In this document: positions 16,798 through 26,859 of the stretch, in pieces
Layout of the letters: every line of letters starts with the position of its first letter
Position numbering within the stretch: the stretch's first letter is position 1
NCBI RefSeq assembly: GCF_009469595.2
Contig: NZ_SSXV01000001.1
Location: 62,001 to 126,000, forward strand
DNA from: Thauera sp. 2A1
GTDB taxonomy: Bacteria > Pseudomonadota > Gammaproteobacteria > Burkholderiales > Rhodocyclaceae
Direction: 5' to 3'
Length of the DNA stretch: 64,000 nt
The notes under the pieces: model-generated
Databases searched by the model: none
The model's input: the letters and a program-made list of their open reading frames with translations, nothing else
What the model was told of the DNA's origin: nothing
Made by a program: the position numbers and the translations under genes

Positions 16798-17693
16798 GCG
16801 GGGCGAAGATGAAGGTGGGTTTCGTGGGGCTGGGCACCATGGGCGCGCCGATGGCCGGACATCTGCTCGCCGCCGGGCACGATCTGGCGGTGTGGGCGCG
16901 GCGGCCGCAGTCGGTCGAAGCGCTGGCGCAGGCCGGCGCGGAAGTGTGTGCGACGCCTGCCGAACTGGCTGTGCGCAGCGACGTGGTGATCAGCATCGTC
17001 ACCGCCAGTGCCGACGTCGAGGCGCTGGCCTTCGGCCCGCAAGGGCTCGCCGCGGGGTTCCGCCCCGGCGCCGTCCATGTGGACATGAGCACCATCGCGC
17101 CGGCCACCGCCCGCGCGCTCGCGGCGCGCTACGCGAAGCAGGGCGTGGGCTGGGTGGATGCGCCGGTGTCGGGCGGCAGCCAGGGCGCGATCGATGCCAG
17201 CCTGGCGATCATGGCCGGCGGCGAGGAGGCGACGCTGCAGGCAGTGATGCCGCTGCTGCAGGCGATGGGCCAGCGCATCGTGCACATCGGCCCGGCCGGC
17301 GCCGGGCAGGTGGCGAAAGCCTGCAACCAGATGATCATGGTGTCGGTGATCCAGGCCTGCGCCGAGGCCATGCACCTGGCTGCGGCGCACGGGCTGGACC
17401 TCGCCACGGTGCGCCAGGCGCTCGTCGGCGGTTCGGCCGGCTCGCGCGTGCTCGACGTGATGGGCGAGCGCATGGTCAAGCGCGATTTCGTGCCCGGCAT
17501 CGAGGCCCGCCTGCACCACAAAGACTTCGGCATCCTGATGAACGATGCCTCCCACCTTGGCGCACCGCTGCCGGTGGCAGCGCAGGTGTGGCAGCAGCTC
17601 AACGCGTTGATGGCCAGCGGCTGGGCGCGCGAGGACACTTCCGTCCTGCTGCGCGTGCTGGAGCAGGCCGGCGGCGGCCGGGCGGACGCGTGA
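16794..17693 (+). CDS. NAD(P)-dependent beta-hydroxyacid dehydrogenase (GlxR/GarR-like), copy 2
   Basis: A 299-residue paralogue of the preceding gene with the same landmarks: VGFVGLGTMGAPMAGHLLAAG, DAPVSGGSQGA and GAGQVAKACNQM. Conservation of the catalytic Lys and SGG motif argues both copies are active, perhaps on different short-chain hydroxyacids or as a hetero-oligomer. It overlaps copy 1 by 4 bp and the small lipoprotein by 4 bp (GTGA), forming a tight three-gene unit. Confidence 0.9.
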   Translation: MSGAKMKVGFVGLGTMGAPMAGHLLAAGHDLAVWARRPQSVEALAQAGAEVCATPAELAVRSDVVISIVTASADVEALAFGPQGLAAGFRPGAVHVDMSTIAPATARALAARYAKQGVGWVDAPVSGGSQGAIDASLAIMAGGEEATLQAVMPLLQAMGQRIVHIGPAGAGQVAKACNQMIMVSVIQACAEAMHLAAAHGLDLATVRQALVGGSAGSRVLDVMGERMVKRDFVPGIEARLHHKDFGILMNDASHLGAPLPVAAQVWQQLNALMASGWAREDTSVLLRVLEQAGGGRADA

Positions 17694-17890
17694 GCGCCAG
17701 GCTCGCGCTCTGCTGCGCCGGGCTCGTGTGGCTGCAGGGGTGTGCGGTGATCGCGGTGGCCGACGCCACGGTGACCGTCGCCGCCACCGCGGTGAAGGCG
17801 GGTGCAGCGGTCACCGGCATGGCGGTGGATGTGGTTGCGGCCGGCGTGGATGCGGTCACCAGCGACGACAAGGAAGCCGAGGGCAAGTGA
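17690..17890 (+). CDS. Small predicted lipoprotein
   Basis: A 66-residue protein starting with GTG inside the stop of the dehydrogenase gene. Residues 1-17 form a short signal with lipobox LQGC (acylated Cys about residue 18). The mature part is an Ala/Val/Thr-rich, mildly amphipathic stretch (AVADATVTVAATAVKAGAAV) with an acidic tail SDDKEAEGK. It was likely missed by length filters. Translational coupling to two cytosolic dehydrogenases is odd. No function is recognised. Confidence 0.65.
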   Translation: MSARLALCCAGLVWLQGCAVIAVADATVTVAATAVKAGAAVTGMAVDVVAAGVDAVTSDDKEAEGK

Positions 17891-17915
17891 GAACCTGGCC
17901 CAAGCCTCAGGCCAA

Positions 17916-17982
17916 TCGCGGTCAAGCCCGCTCCCACGGGACCGCCGCCGGATGGGTGCCGTAGGAGCGGGCTCGACCGCGA
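17916..17982. repeat. REP-like inverted repeat pair, second copy
   Basis: Arms of 22 bases at 17916-17937 and 17961-17982 are reverse complements with two mismatches. They share the GCGGGCTxGACCGCGA core of the 14910-14966 pair but are arranged in the opposite head-to-tail order. The pair again lies in a convergent intergenic space, between the small lipoprotein and the aldolase gene. Confidence 0.8.
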
Positions 17983-18000
17983 CCCGTTTGGATTCTGCCC

Positions 18001-18671
18001 TTACGGCGGAGCAGGCTTCGGCTTGCCATACCACCTGAAGCGCTCGATCACCTCCGCCATCTCCTCGTCCGACAGCAGCACCGGCGCGCCGAGCTGGCAG
18101 GTGCGCCAGTACTGCGCGCACAACGTCTCGAACTCGATTGCCAGCGCCAAGGCGTGGTCGAGGTCGCGGCCGTGCACCACCATGCCGTGGTTGGCCAGCA
18201 GACAGGCGCGACGACCCTGCAGCGCGGCCACCGCGGCGTCGGACAGCGCCTGGGTGCCGAAGGTGGCGTAGCGCGCGCAGCGGATGGTGCTGCCGCCGAA
18301 GCGCGCGATCATGTAGTGGAAGGGCGGGATGTCGCCGCGCTGGCAGGCCAGCGCGGTGGCGAAGGGCGCATGGGCGTGCAGGATCGCGCCGGCCTCCGGG
18401 AAGGCGGCGTAGATGTCGCGGTGCAACTGCCATTCCGACGAGGGCGCCAGCGCGCCGTCGAAGCTGCCGTCGGCGCGCAGCAACACCATGTCCTGCACGG
18501 TGCAGCGTTCGGCCGCCAGGCCGCTCGGCGTGATCAACAGACCGTCGGCCTGCAGTTCGTCGCCCAGCCGCACGCTGGCATTCCCGGCGGTGCCGACGTT
18601 GAGCCCGGCAGCCGTCATGGCGCGTGCCGTTTCGAGCAAGGGCAGGCGCAGCGCGTCGGCGCCCTGGGGCT

Positions 18672-18675
<4 letters not shown>
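18001..18675 (-). CDS. Class II aldolase, probable 5-methylthioribulose-1-phosphate aldolase (Ald2-like)
   Basis: A 224-residue class II aldolase/adducin-family protein. It has the phosphate/substrate loop GTAGNASVR, LLITPSGL, the metal-binding HAHAP and the later NHGMVVHG histidine. It overlaps mtnA by 4 bp on the same strand. In the methylthioadenosine/deoxyadenosine DHAP shunt, an aldolase of this family splits methylthioribulose-1-phosphate into DHAP and methylthioacetaldehyde. The neighbour supports that role over L-fuculose-phosphate aldolase. MtnB (dehydratase) is the main alternative; it belongs to the same superfamily. Confidence 0.78.
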
Positions 18676-19778
<1,103 letters not shown>

Positions 19779-20066
19779 GACAGCGGGCGGCGACAGGAGG
19801 GAGGGCGGGGCCATTTTCGGGGTGGTTCATGGGGAACTCTTGCACCGCCAACGACGCGGCACCTTGCCCGTGACAGGGCAACGCCCGCATTCTACCGGCG
19901 GCTCGGATTGGCGCAGTGCAACCTGATTCGACCACGGTTGCCGGCCCGACTGGAATCCGCGCTGCCAGTGCGAGGGCGCCCAGCTTGCAGCAAGCGCTTG
20001 CACCCACACGCGCCCAGCTTTGCGACAATGCGCATTCCCAACCGACGACAACGCCCGAGCGCCACC

Positions 20067-21224
20067 ATGCCGAGCTTCCCCGCCCCGATCGAGTCGCGCC
20101 TGCCCTCGGTCGGCACCACCATCTTCACCGTCATGTCCCGGCTCGCGCAGGAATGCGGCGCGATCAACCTGTCGCAGGGCTTCCCCGACTTCAACGCCGA
20201 GGATGTGCTGTTCGAACGCGTCGCGCACTGGATGCGCGCCGGCCATAACCAGTACGCGCCGATGGCCGGCTGCCTGCCGTTGCGCGAGGCTATCGCGGCC
20301 AAGGTGGCGACGCTCTACGGTACGGCCTACAACGTGGAGTCCGAAGTCACCGTGACCGCCGGCGCCACGCAGGCCCTGTTCACCGCGGTGACGGCCCTCG
20401 TGCGGCCCGGCGACGAAGTGATCGTGTTCGAGCCCGTGTACGACTCCTACGTGCCGGCCATCGAGCTGGCGGGCGGTCGCGCGGTACGCATGCGCCTGGC
20501 CGCCCCCGACTACCGGCCGGACTGGGATGCGGTGGCCGCCGCCGTCGGCCCGCGCACCCGCATGATCATGATCAATTCGCCGCACAACCCCACCGCCACC
20601 GTGTGGTCGGCGGCCGATCTCGAGCGCCTCGCCGCGATCACCCGCGGCACCGGCATCGTCGTGGTGTCCGACGAGGTCTATGAGCACATCGTGTTCGACG
20701 GCGCCGGCCACGCCAGTTGTGCGGCGCATGCCGAGCTTGCTGCGCGCAGCATGGTGGTGTCGAGCTTCGGCAAGACCTACCACATCACCGGCTGGAAGGT
20801 GGGCTACGTGGTGGCGCCGCGCGAGCTGATGGCCGAGTTTCGCAAGGTGCACCAGTTCAACGTGTTCACCGTGAACACGCCGGTCCAGCTCGCGCTCGCC
20901 GACTACATGGCCGACCCCGCGCGCCATCTGGCGCTGGCCGGCTTCTACCAGGGCAAGCGCGATTTCTTTCGTAGCGGGCTGGCCGGCTCACGCTTCGAGC
21001 TGCTGCCCTCGCACGGCACCTATTTCCAGCTCGCCCGTTATGGCGCGATCTCGGACGAGCCCGATGTGGCCTTCTGCAACCGCCTCACGCGCGAAGTCGG
21101 TGTCGCCGCCATCCCGGTGTCGGCCTTCTTCGCGGATGGCCGCGACGAGCGCGTCATCCGTTTCTGCTTCGCCAAGAACGAGGCCACCCTGGCCGCAGCC
21201 TGCGAGCGCCTCGCCCGGGTGTGA
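20067..21224 (+). CDS. Methionine-type PLP aminotransferase (YbdL/MtnE-like)
   Basis: A 385-residue class I/II aminotransferase. It shows INLSQGFPDF, the substrate/PLP region NSPHNPTATVWS, DEVYEHIVFDG, and the Schiff-base lysine in SSFGKTYHITGWKVGY. These fit the YbdL / methionine aminotransferase subgroup, which transaminates 4-methylthio-2-oxobutanoate to methionine. It is divergent from mtnA across about 290 bp, so a link with methylthio salvage is plausible. Kynurenine/glutamine transaminase activity is an alternative within the subgroup. Confidence 0.88.
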   Translation: MPSFPAPIESRLPSVGTTIFTVMSRLAQECGAINLSQGFPDFNAEDVLFERVAHWMRAGHNQYAPMAGCLPLREAIAAKVATLYGTAYNVESEVTVTAGATQALFTAVTALVRPGDEVIVFEPVYDSYVPAIELAGGRAVRMRLAAPDYRPDWDAVAAAVGPRTRMIMINSPHNPTATVWSAADLERLAAITRGTGIVVVSDEVYEHIVFDGAGHASCAAHAELAARSMVVSSFGKTYHITGWKVGYVVAPRELMAEFRKVHQFNVFTVNTPVQLALADYMADPARHLALAGFYQGKRDFFRSGLAGSRFELLPSHGTYFQLARYGAISDEPDVAFCNRLTREVGVAAIPVSAFFADGRDERVIRFCFAKNEATLAAACERLARV

Positions 21225-21286
21225 GCCCGGGCTCGAGCTCGGGTGCGTGCTAACATTTCACGCCTGTCATCCGGTGCGAAGCTGTC

Positions 21287-21532
21287 GTGCGCAATCTGCT
21301 GATCTTTCTGTTGGCCTTGTGGGGAATCTGGTGGGTTCGTCGTGTCATGCGGCGAGCCGGCGAAGCGCGCAGGCAGGATGCCGGCCAGGGCAAGCCTGGG
21401 CGCAAGGTGGAGCACGTGGTCGAGTGCGCGCATTGCGGCCTGCACGTTCCCGAGGCCGAGGGCGTGCGCGAGGGCGGGCGATTCTTCTGCAGCGAAGCGC
21501 ACCGCCTCGCCGGCCCCCGCCAGCGTGACTGA
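21287..21532 (+). CDS. PP0621-family small membrane-anchored zinc-finger-like protein
   Basis: An 81-residue protein with one N-terminal helix (LLIFLLALWGIWWV), a basic linker, and a C-terminal motif CAHCGLHVPEAEGVR followed by FFCSEAHR. The Cys/His spacing suggests a treble-clef type zinc site. It starts with GTG. Such proteins commonly precede pilS in Rhodocyclales-type genomes; here the pilS GTG lies 8 bp inside its end. The function is unknown. Confidence 0.8.
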   Translation: MRNLLIFLLALWGIWWVRRVMRRAGEARRQDAGQGKPGRKVEHVVECAHCGLHVPEAEGVREGGRFFCSEAHRLAGPRQRD

Positions 21533-23084
21533 GGCCTATACCGCCTGGGCGGGCATCGACCACTCGCGACGCCTGTCGCTGCGCTATTTCAACCTCTTCC
21601 GTCTGCTGCTGGCGGGCGTCTTCGTCGTAGGCGGCCGCAGTTTCGGGCTCGGCGGCGAGCACCCGTTCGTCTTCGATGCCGCCTCCTTCGGCTATCTCGC
21701 CGCGGTACTGGCGCTGGGGTTCCCCGATGCCGTGCGGCGCCTGGGCCTGGAGCGGGTGATCCTGCTGCAGATCCTGGTCGACGTGGTGGCGCTGTCGGTG
21801 ATCATGTGGGCCAGCGGCGGCTATCGCAGCGGCATGCCGGTGCTGATGATGGTGGTGCTCGCCGGCACCGGCCTGCTCGCCGAAGGGCGCATGGTGCTGT
21901 TCTTCGCTGCGCTGGCGACGCTCGCCGTGCTGATCGAGAACGCCTGGCGCTTCGCCGCAGGCGGCCAGCCGGGCGATTTCCTGCAGGTCGGCATCTTCTG
22001 CACCGGCTTCTTCGGCATTGCCGTGGTGTCGCGCCGGCTCGCGCTGCGCGCGCAAGCCAACGCCTCGCTGGCGGCCGAGCGCGGCGAGGCGCTGGCGCGC
22101 CAGCAGGCGGTCAACGAGCGCATCATCCGCGACATGCATGACGGCGTGATCGTGGTGGGGGGCGACGGTCGCGCGCTGCAGGTCAATCCGCAGGCGTCGG
22201 CCCTGCTGGGCGTGGCGCGGATCGAGGGGCGCCGGCTGGACGAGATCGACCCGGTCTTCGCCGAGGCGCTGGCCCGCGACGACGCGCAGGAGCCGCGCGT
22301 GCTAAGGCTCGGGGCGGAAGGGCGGCTGATTCGCTGCCGCACGGTGCGCAGCGCGACAGACGGCGGCACGGGCGAGGCGCTGCTCTACCTGACCGATTTC
22401 GAGGATGTGGAGCGGCAGATGCAGCAGCTCAAGCTCGCCGCACTGGGCCGCCTGACCGCCAGCATGGCGCACGAGATCCGCAACCCCCTGTCGGCCGTCA
22501 CCCAGGCAGCCGAGCTGCTGTGCGAGGAAAAGCGCGCCGACATGCAGGCGCGCCTCGCCCGCATCATCAACGACAACGCCCATCGCATCGAGCGCATGAT
22601 CCGCGACGTGCTGGCGCTGGGGCGTCGCGAGCATGCCGTGCCTGAGGCGCTGCCGCTTGCCGCCTTCGTCAACGAGGTGATCGATGCGCGCGTGCTCACC
22701 AACGACACCGAACGCCGCGTCCATGCGCTGGAGATCGGTGACGACATCACCCTGGGCGTCGATCGCGCGCATCTGCACCAGATCCTCGACAATCTGCTCG
22801 CCAACGCCCGCCGCTACTGCAGCGGCCAGCCCGGCTCGGTGCGCCTGCGCGCCGAGACCCTGCCCGGTGGCCGTGTCGCGCTGCACGTCATCGACGACGG
22901 CCCCGGGCTCGATGCGGCAACCCGCAGCCATCTCTTCGAACCCTTTTTCACCACGCACGCCAAGGGCACCGGGCTCGGGCTGTACATCGCCCGCGAACTG
23001 GCCGAGGCCAACGACGCCACGCTGGAATTGCAGGGCGAAGGCACCGGTGCCGACTTCGTGCTGACCGGACGGAGTCGACCATGA
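21525..23084 (+). CDS. pilS: Sensor histidine kinase PilS
   Basis: A 519-residue kinase starting GTG within the previous gene. The N-terminal module has six hydrophobic helices beginning YFNLFRLLLAGVFVV, typical of PilS. A PAS domain (about 200-310: DMHDGVIVVGGDGRALQVN), a HisKA box (MAHEIRNPLSAVTQAAELL, phospho-His) and an HATPase domain (DNLLANA, DDGPGL, GTGLGLYIARE) follow. It senses membrane pilin levels in known systems and controls PilR. The stop overlaps pilR by ATGA. Confidence 0.92.
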   Translation: MTEAYTAWAGIDHSRRLSLRYFNLFRLLLAGVFVVGGRSFGLGGEHPFVFDAASFGYLAAVLALGFPDAVRRLGLERVILLQILVDVVALSVIMWASGGYRSGMPVLMMVVLAGTGLLAEGRMVLFFAALATLAVLIENAWRFAAGGQPGDFLQVGIFCTGFFGIAVVSRRLALRAQANASLAAERGEALARQQAVNERIIRDMHDGVIVVGGDGRALQVNPQASALLGVARIEGRRLDEIDPVFAEALARDDAQEPRVLRLGAEGRLIRCRTVRSATDGGTGEALLYLTDFEDVERQMQQLKLAALGRLTASMAHEIRNPLSAVTQAAELLCEEKRADMQARLARIINDNAHRIERMIRDVLALGRREHAVPEALPLAAFVNEVIDARVLTNDTERRVHALEIGDDITLGVDRAHLHQILDNLLANARRYCSGQPGSVRLRAETLPGGRVALHVIDDGPGLDAATRSHLFEPFFTTHAKGTGLGLYIARELAEANDATLELQGEGTGADFVLTGRSRP

Positions 23085-24448
23085 GTGTCATCGAGCGCCG
23101 CAACCGCCCAGAAAGCATCGACGTTCTCATCGTCGACGACGAGGAGGACATCCGCGAACTGCTGGAGCTGTCGTTGCTGCGCATGGGGCTGGCCTGCGAC
23201 ACCGCGGGCAGCGTCGCCGAGGCGCGGGAGCGGCTCGCGCAGCGCCGCTATCGCCTGTGCCTGACCGACATGCGCTTGCCCGATGGCGACGGTCTCGAGC
23301 TCGTCGAATTCATCCAGAGCCAACTGCCCGGCCTGCCGGTGGCGGTGATCACCGCCTACGGCAGCATCGAGACGGCCATCCGTGCGCTCAAGCTGGGCGC
23401 GTTCGACTTCGTCACCAAGCCGGTCGAGCTCAAGGCACTGCGCGAACTGGTGAGCCACGCGTTGAAGCTCGAGCCCAGGATCGCCCCGCTGGTGGCCGGC
23501 CGCAGTCTGATCGGGCATTCGCCGGCATTCGAGCAACTGCGCGCGCAGATCGAGAAGCTCGCGCGCAACCAGGCCCCCGTGTTCATCCGCGGCGAATCCG
23601 GAACCGGCAAGGAAGTCATTGCCCGCCTCATCCACGGCCTGGGCGCGCGCGCAGCCGGCCCCTTCGTGCCGGTCAACTGCGGCGCCATTTCGCCCGAGCT
23701 GATGGAAAGCGAGTTCTTCGGCCACCGCAAGGGCAGCTTCACCGGCGCGACGGCCGACAAGGAGGGCCTGTTCCAGGCTGCGCGCGGCGGTACGCTGTTC
23801 CTCGACGAAGTGGGCGAGCTGCCGCTGGGCATGCAGGTCAAGCTGTTGCGTGCGATTCAGGAACGGGCGGTGCGCCCGGTCGGCGCGCATGCCGAGGAAC
23901 CGGTCGACGTACGCATCCTGTCCGCCTCGCACCAGGACCTGTCGCGCCTGGTGGCCGAAGGCAGGTTTCGCCAGGACCTCTATTTCCGCATCAACGTCAT
24001 CACCCTGCGCGTGCCGCCGCTGCGCGAGCGCGTCGAGGACATCCCCGAACTGGCCGAGCACATCCTGGCGAAGCTCGCCGATCGTGAGGGGGGTGCGCCG
24101 CGCAGCTTGTCGGCCGCGGCGCTGGCGGCGCTGCAGGCGCATGCCTTTCCCGGCAATGTGCGGGAGCTGGAGAACCTGCTCGAGCGTGCCTGTGCGCTGT
24201 GCGAGGGCGACGTCATCGACGTGGCCGACATCGACCTGCAGCCCGCGTGCCTCGCCATGCCGCTCGCCGATCCCGCCGCGGCTGCCGAGGGGACGGCCGG
24301 CGAGGCTGCCGACGACAGCGACGACGAGCGCCGTCGCATCCTGCGCGCGCTCGACGAGACACGCTGGAACCGCTCGGCCGCCGCGCGCAAGCTCGGCATG
24401 ACGCTGCGCCAGTTGCGCTACCGGCTGCAGAAGTGGGGGCTGGAGTAA
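23081..24448 (+). CDS. pilR: Sigma-54-dependent response regulator PilR
   Basis: A 455-residue NtrC-family activator. The receiver domain has DDEEDIR and the phospho-acceptor in LTDMRLPDGDG. The AAA+ domain has Walker A GESGTGKE, the sigma-54-contacting loop GSFTGA (Ser variant of GAFTGA) and LFLDEVGELP. The C-terminal Fis-type helix-turn-helix is NRSAAARKLGMTLRQLRYRLQ. Known PilR activates pilA with RpoN. No pilin gene is in the window; the exopolysaccharide locus begins 1.7 kb downstream, beyond an opposite-strand gene. Confidence 0.93.
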   Translation: MSVIERRNRPESIDVLIVDDEEDIRELLELSLLRMGLACDTAGSVAEARERLAQRRYRLCLTDMRLPDGDGLELVEFIQSQLPGLPVAVITAYGSIETAIRALKLGAFDFVTKPVELKALRELVSHALKLEPRIAPLVAGRSLIGHSPAFEQLRAQIEKLARNQAPVFIRGESGTGKEVIARLIHGLGARAAGPFVPVNCGAISPELMESEFFGHRKGSFTGATADKEGLFQAARGGTLFLDEVGELPLGMQVKLLRAIQERAVRPVGAHAEEPVDVRILSASHQDLSRLVAEGRFRQDLYFRINVITLRVPPLRERVEDIPELAEHILAKLADREGGAPRSLSAAALAALQAHAFPGNVRELENLLERACALCEGDVIDVADIDLQPACLAMPLADPAAAAEGTAGEAADDSDDERRRILRALDETRWNRSAAARKLGMTLRQLRYRLQKWGLE

Positions 24449-24466
24449 GCGGGCCGGGCTGCGCCG

Positions 24467-25876
24467 TCAGACGACCACGCTCACCTGCCCGCCGCTCGCG
24501 CGCGCCAGGTGCTCGGCGAAGGCCTGGCGCGTGGCGTCCTCGCCATGCACCAGCCGCACTTCCTCGGGCAGGTGGCGCATGCGCAGGATGAAGCGGGTGA
24601 GATCGTCGCGGTCGGCGTGCGCCGAATAGCCTGACAGCGTGTGGATCCCGGCGCGGATGTCGAGACGCTCGCCGTCGAGTTCCACATAGCCGCCGCGCGG
24701 CCCGTAGGTCTGGATGGCCGCCCCCGGCGTGCCGCGCGCCTGGTAGCCGACGAAGACCACGTTGTGGCGCGCGTCGCCGAGCATCGCCTTGAGATAGTTG
24801 GCCACCCGCCCGCCGGCGCACATGCCGCTGGCGGCGATCACGATGGCAGGCTCGCCGCTGCGCGCCAGGCGCCGCACGTTGGCCAGGTGCGCCTCGTGGT
24901 CGTTGATCGCCACCAACTGGTCGAAGCCCAGCGGCTTGCGTCCGGCGCGCACGCGGGCAAGCGCCTCGGCGTCCCAGTAGGGCTGGAGTTCGCGGTACAG
25001 CTCGGTGAAGCGGCCGGCGAGCGGCGAGTCGAGGTAGATCGGCAATTCTGCCCAGCGCTCCGCCTTGCGCCCGGGCCGGACGCGCTGCCGATGCAGGATG
25101 TCCTCGAACTCGTATAACAGCTCCTGCGTGCGGCCGATGCTGAAGGCCGGGATGATCACCGTGCCGCCATCGGCCAGCGCCTGTTCGACCACTTTCTGCA
25201 GGCGTGCGCGCCGGCTGCGCCGGTCCTCGTGCACGCGGTCACCGTAGGTCGTCTCCAGCACCACCACGTCCGCATGCCACGGCGGCCGCGGCGCCGGCAG
25301 CAGCGGCGCGTGCGGCGCGCCGAGATCGCCGGAGAACAGCACGCGCCGTCCCTGCGGCCACGCCGGGCCGGAGAAATCGCATTCGACATAGGCCGAACCG
25401 AGGATGTGGCCGGCGCGCTGCAGCCGGATGCGCAACGTCGTCTGAGAGCTCGAGTACACCGTGCGCCATTCGCGGTAGGGCAGCGGCCGCAGGCGTGCCT
25501 CGACCATCTTCAGGTAGCGCTCGACCAGCGCCTTGTTGCGCGTGACGCCCATCTCGAAGGCATCGGCCAGCACCGTCGGCAGCAGTCGGGCGGACGGCTC
25601 GCTGCACAGGATCGGCCCCTTGAAGCCGGCCGCCAGCAGCCAGGGCAGCCGGCCGCAGTGGTCGATGTGCACATGCGTCAGCACCAACGCGCCGATCTTG
25701 TCGACGGGGAAGGGAATGTCCAGCCGGTCGGCAGCGGCACTGCCGTCGGGGGCGGTTTCCGCACCCTGGAACAGCCCGCAGTCGATCAGCAGGCTGTCGT
25801 CGCCTTCGACGAAAAGCTGGTGGCACGAGCCGGTCACGCCGTGGCGCGCACCGTGATGGACAATGGTCGGGTTCAT
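24467..25876 (-). CDS. Beta-CASP MBL-fold RNA-processing exonuclease-like protein
   Basis: A 469-residue metallo-beta-lactamase/beta-CASP protein. The core motif is HVHIDHCGRLP, with FSGDLGAPHAPLL and LETTYGDRVHED. The beta-CASP insertion includes IPAFSIGRTQELL and IVIAASGMCAGGRV, and the C-terminal RMM-Car region carries SGYSAHADRDDL. These are features of bacterial YSH1/CPSF73-like nucleases acting on RNA. It is convergent with pilR, 18 bp away. It is not obviously part of the exopolysaccharide locus. Confidence 0.9.
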   Translation of the reverse strand: MNPTIVHHGARHGVTGSCHQLFVEGDDSLLIDCGLFQGAETAPDGSAAADRLDIPFPVDKIGALVLTHVHIDHCGRLPWLLAAGFKGPILCSEPSARLLPTVLADAFEMGVTRNKALVERYLKMVEARLRPLPYREWRTVYSSSQTTLRIRLQRAGHILGSAYVECDFSGPAWPQGRRVLFSGDLGAPHAPLLPAPRPPWHADVVVLETTYGDRVHEDRRSRRARLQKVVEQALADGGTVIIPAFSIGRTQELLYEFEDILHRQRVRPGRKAERWAELPIYLDSPLAGRFTELYRELQPYWDAEALARVRAGRKPLGFDQLVAINDHEAHLANVRRLARSGEPAIVIAASGMCAGGRVANYLKAMLGDARHNVVFVGYQARGTPGAAIQTYGPRGGYVELDGERLDIRAGIHTLSGYSAHADRDDLTRFILRMRHLPEEVRLVHGEDATRQAFAEHLARASGGQVSVVV

Positions 25877-25940
25877 GGGGATCGCATTCTATATGTCATG
25901 AATGGCGATCCCTAGCGAGTTCTGCGAACTGCTTGTTGGC

Positions 25941-25960
25941 GAAGGGCTGTTGAGCCCTTC
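25941..25960. other. Perfect 8-bp hairpin in the exopolysaccharide locus leader
   Basis: GAAGGGCT (25941-25948) and AGCCCTTC (25953-25960) pair around GTTG, with a further GGC/GCC outside. It lies about 200 bp before the first export gene in the 281-bp leader region. No T-tract follows, so it is not a simple terminator. It might be a 5' leader element or an operator. Confidence 0.4.
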
Positions 25961-26157
25961 CTGCCGCTGTGCCAAGGGCATCGTTCCCCTCTTTCGTGGC
26001 CTGGAATTCACCACGCGAGCTCCCTTGCTGGCTGGACGAGGTGGGCGTTTCGCGCGTTTGTGTATTTTTTCCTGTAACCAGGGATCACCCTGTCCGTAGC
26101 ATGTCATCAATTTTCTGGGCGTATCATAGCGCCCGTTTGCAATCTGAGGGTTTGAGC

Positions 26158-26784
26158 ATGAGCAAAGCCTTGTTGAACTGGTGGCAAAAGTTTCGTGGCC
26201 TGTTTGCCATCGTGGTGGCGGCTGGCGTGTTGTCCGCATGCGCGACGCCCTACCCGCCCGCGCCTGCGCTGGCTGCGGATCCGGACTGGAACTGGGTGAT
26301 CGGACCGGGTGACACGGTCAACATCCAGGTCTGGCGCAACCCCGAGCTCTCTTCATCGGCGACGGTGCGGCCGGACGGCAAGATCACCGTGCCGCTGGTC
26401 GAGGACCTGCCGGCCATGGGCAAGGACGGCACGACGCTGGCGCGCGACATGGAGAAGGTGCTGGGCAAGTATGTGCGTGACCCCATCGTCACGGTGATGG
26501 CCAACGGCGTTGGCCCCTACAGCGAGCAGATCCGCGTGGTGGGCGAGGCGGCCAATCCGCAAGCGCTGGCCTACAAGCAGAAGATGACGCTGCTGGACGT
26601 GATGATCGCGGTGGGCGGCATCACCGAGTTTGCCGATGGCAACGGAGCATCCATCCTGCGCACTGCCGAGGGCAACAAGCAATACGGCGTGCGCATCCGC
26701 GACCTGATCAAGCGCGGCGATGTGTCGGCCAACGTCGAGATGCGGCCGGGCGACGTGCTGATCATCCCTCAGAGCTGGTTCTGA
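26158..26784 (+). CDS. epsE: XrtA-system polysaccharide export lipoprotein (Wza/EpsE-like)
   Basis: A 208-residue outer-membrane export protein. The lipoprotein signal ends in LSACATP (Cys about 28). A Poly_export domain (YVIGPGD-like IGPGDTVNIQVWRNPELS, then VRPDGKITVPLVEDL) and a SLBB-type domain (IRVVGEAANPQALAY) follow. It forms the outer-membrane portal for the polymer. It is first in the plus-strand operon; GAGGG lies before the ATG. It is shorter than E. coli Wza, as usual in XrtA loci. Confidence 0.92.
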   Translation: MSKALLNWWQKFRGLFAIVVAAGVLSACATPYPPAPALAADPDWNWVIGPGDTVNIQVWRNPELSSSATVRPDGKITVPLVEDLPAMGKDGTTLARDMEKVLGKYVRDPIVTVMANGVGPYSEQIRVVGEAANPQALAYKQKMTLLDVMIAVGGITEFADGNGASILRTAEGNKQYGVRIRDLIKRGDVSANVEMRPGDVLIIPQSWF

Positions 26785-26859
26785 TTTTCCCTCTCGTTTC
26801 TTCACCTTCGCGGCGCTGGACGGCAGTCCGGCGCGCGCGGCCCTGAGCGGTACTGATTC

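Noticed and set aside
21525..24448. The two-component pair considered as PrsK/PrsR of the XrtA system
   Set aside because: The six-helix N-terminus, PAS domain and PP0621-type neighbour fit PilS/PilR; PrsK has a different, longer sensor region with a GAF domain.
26116..26131. GG-N10-GC core resembling a sigma-54 promoter before the exopolysaccharide operon
   Set aside because: Only the GG/GC core and one T match TGGCACR-N4-TTGCW; a core match is expected by chance in a few hundred bases of GC-rich DNA.
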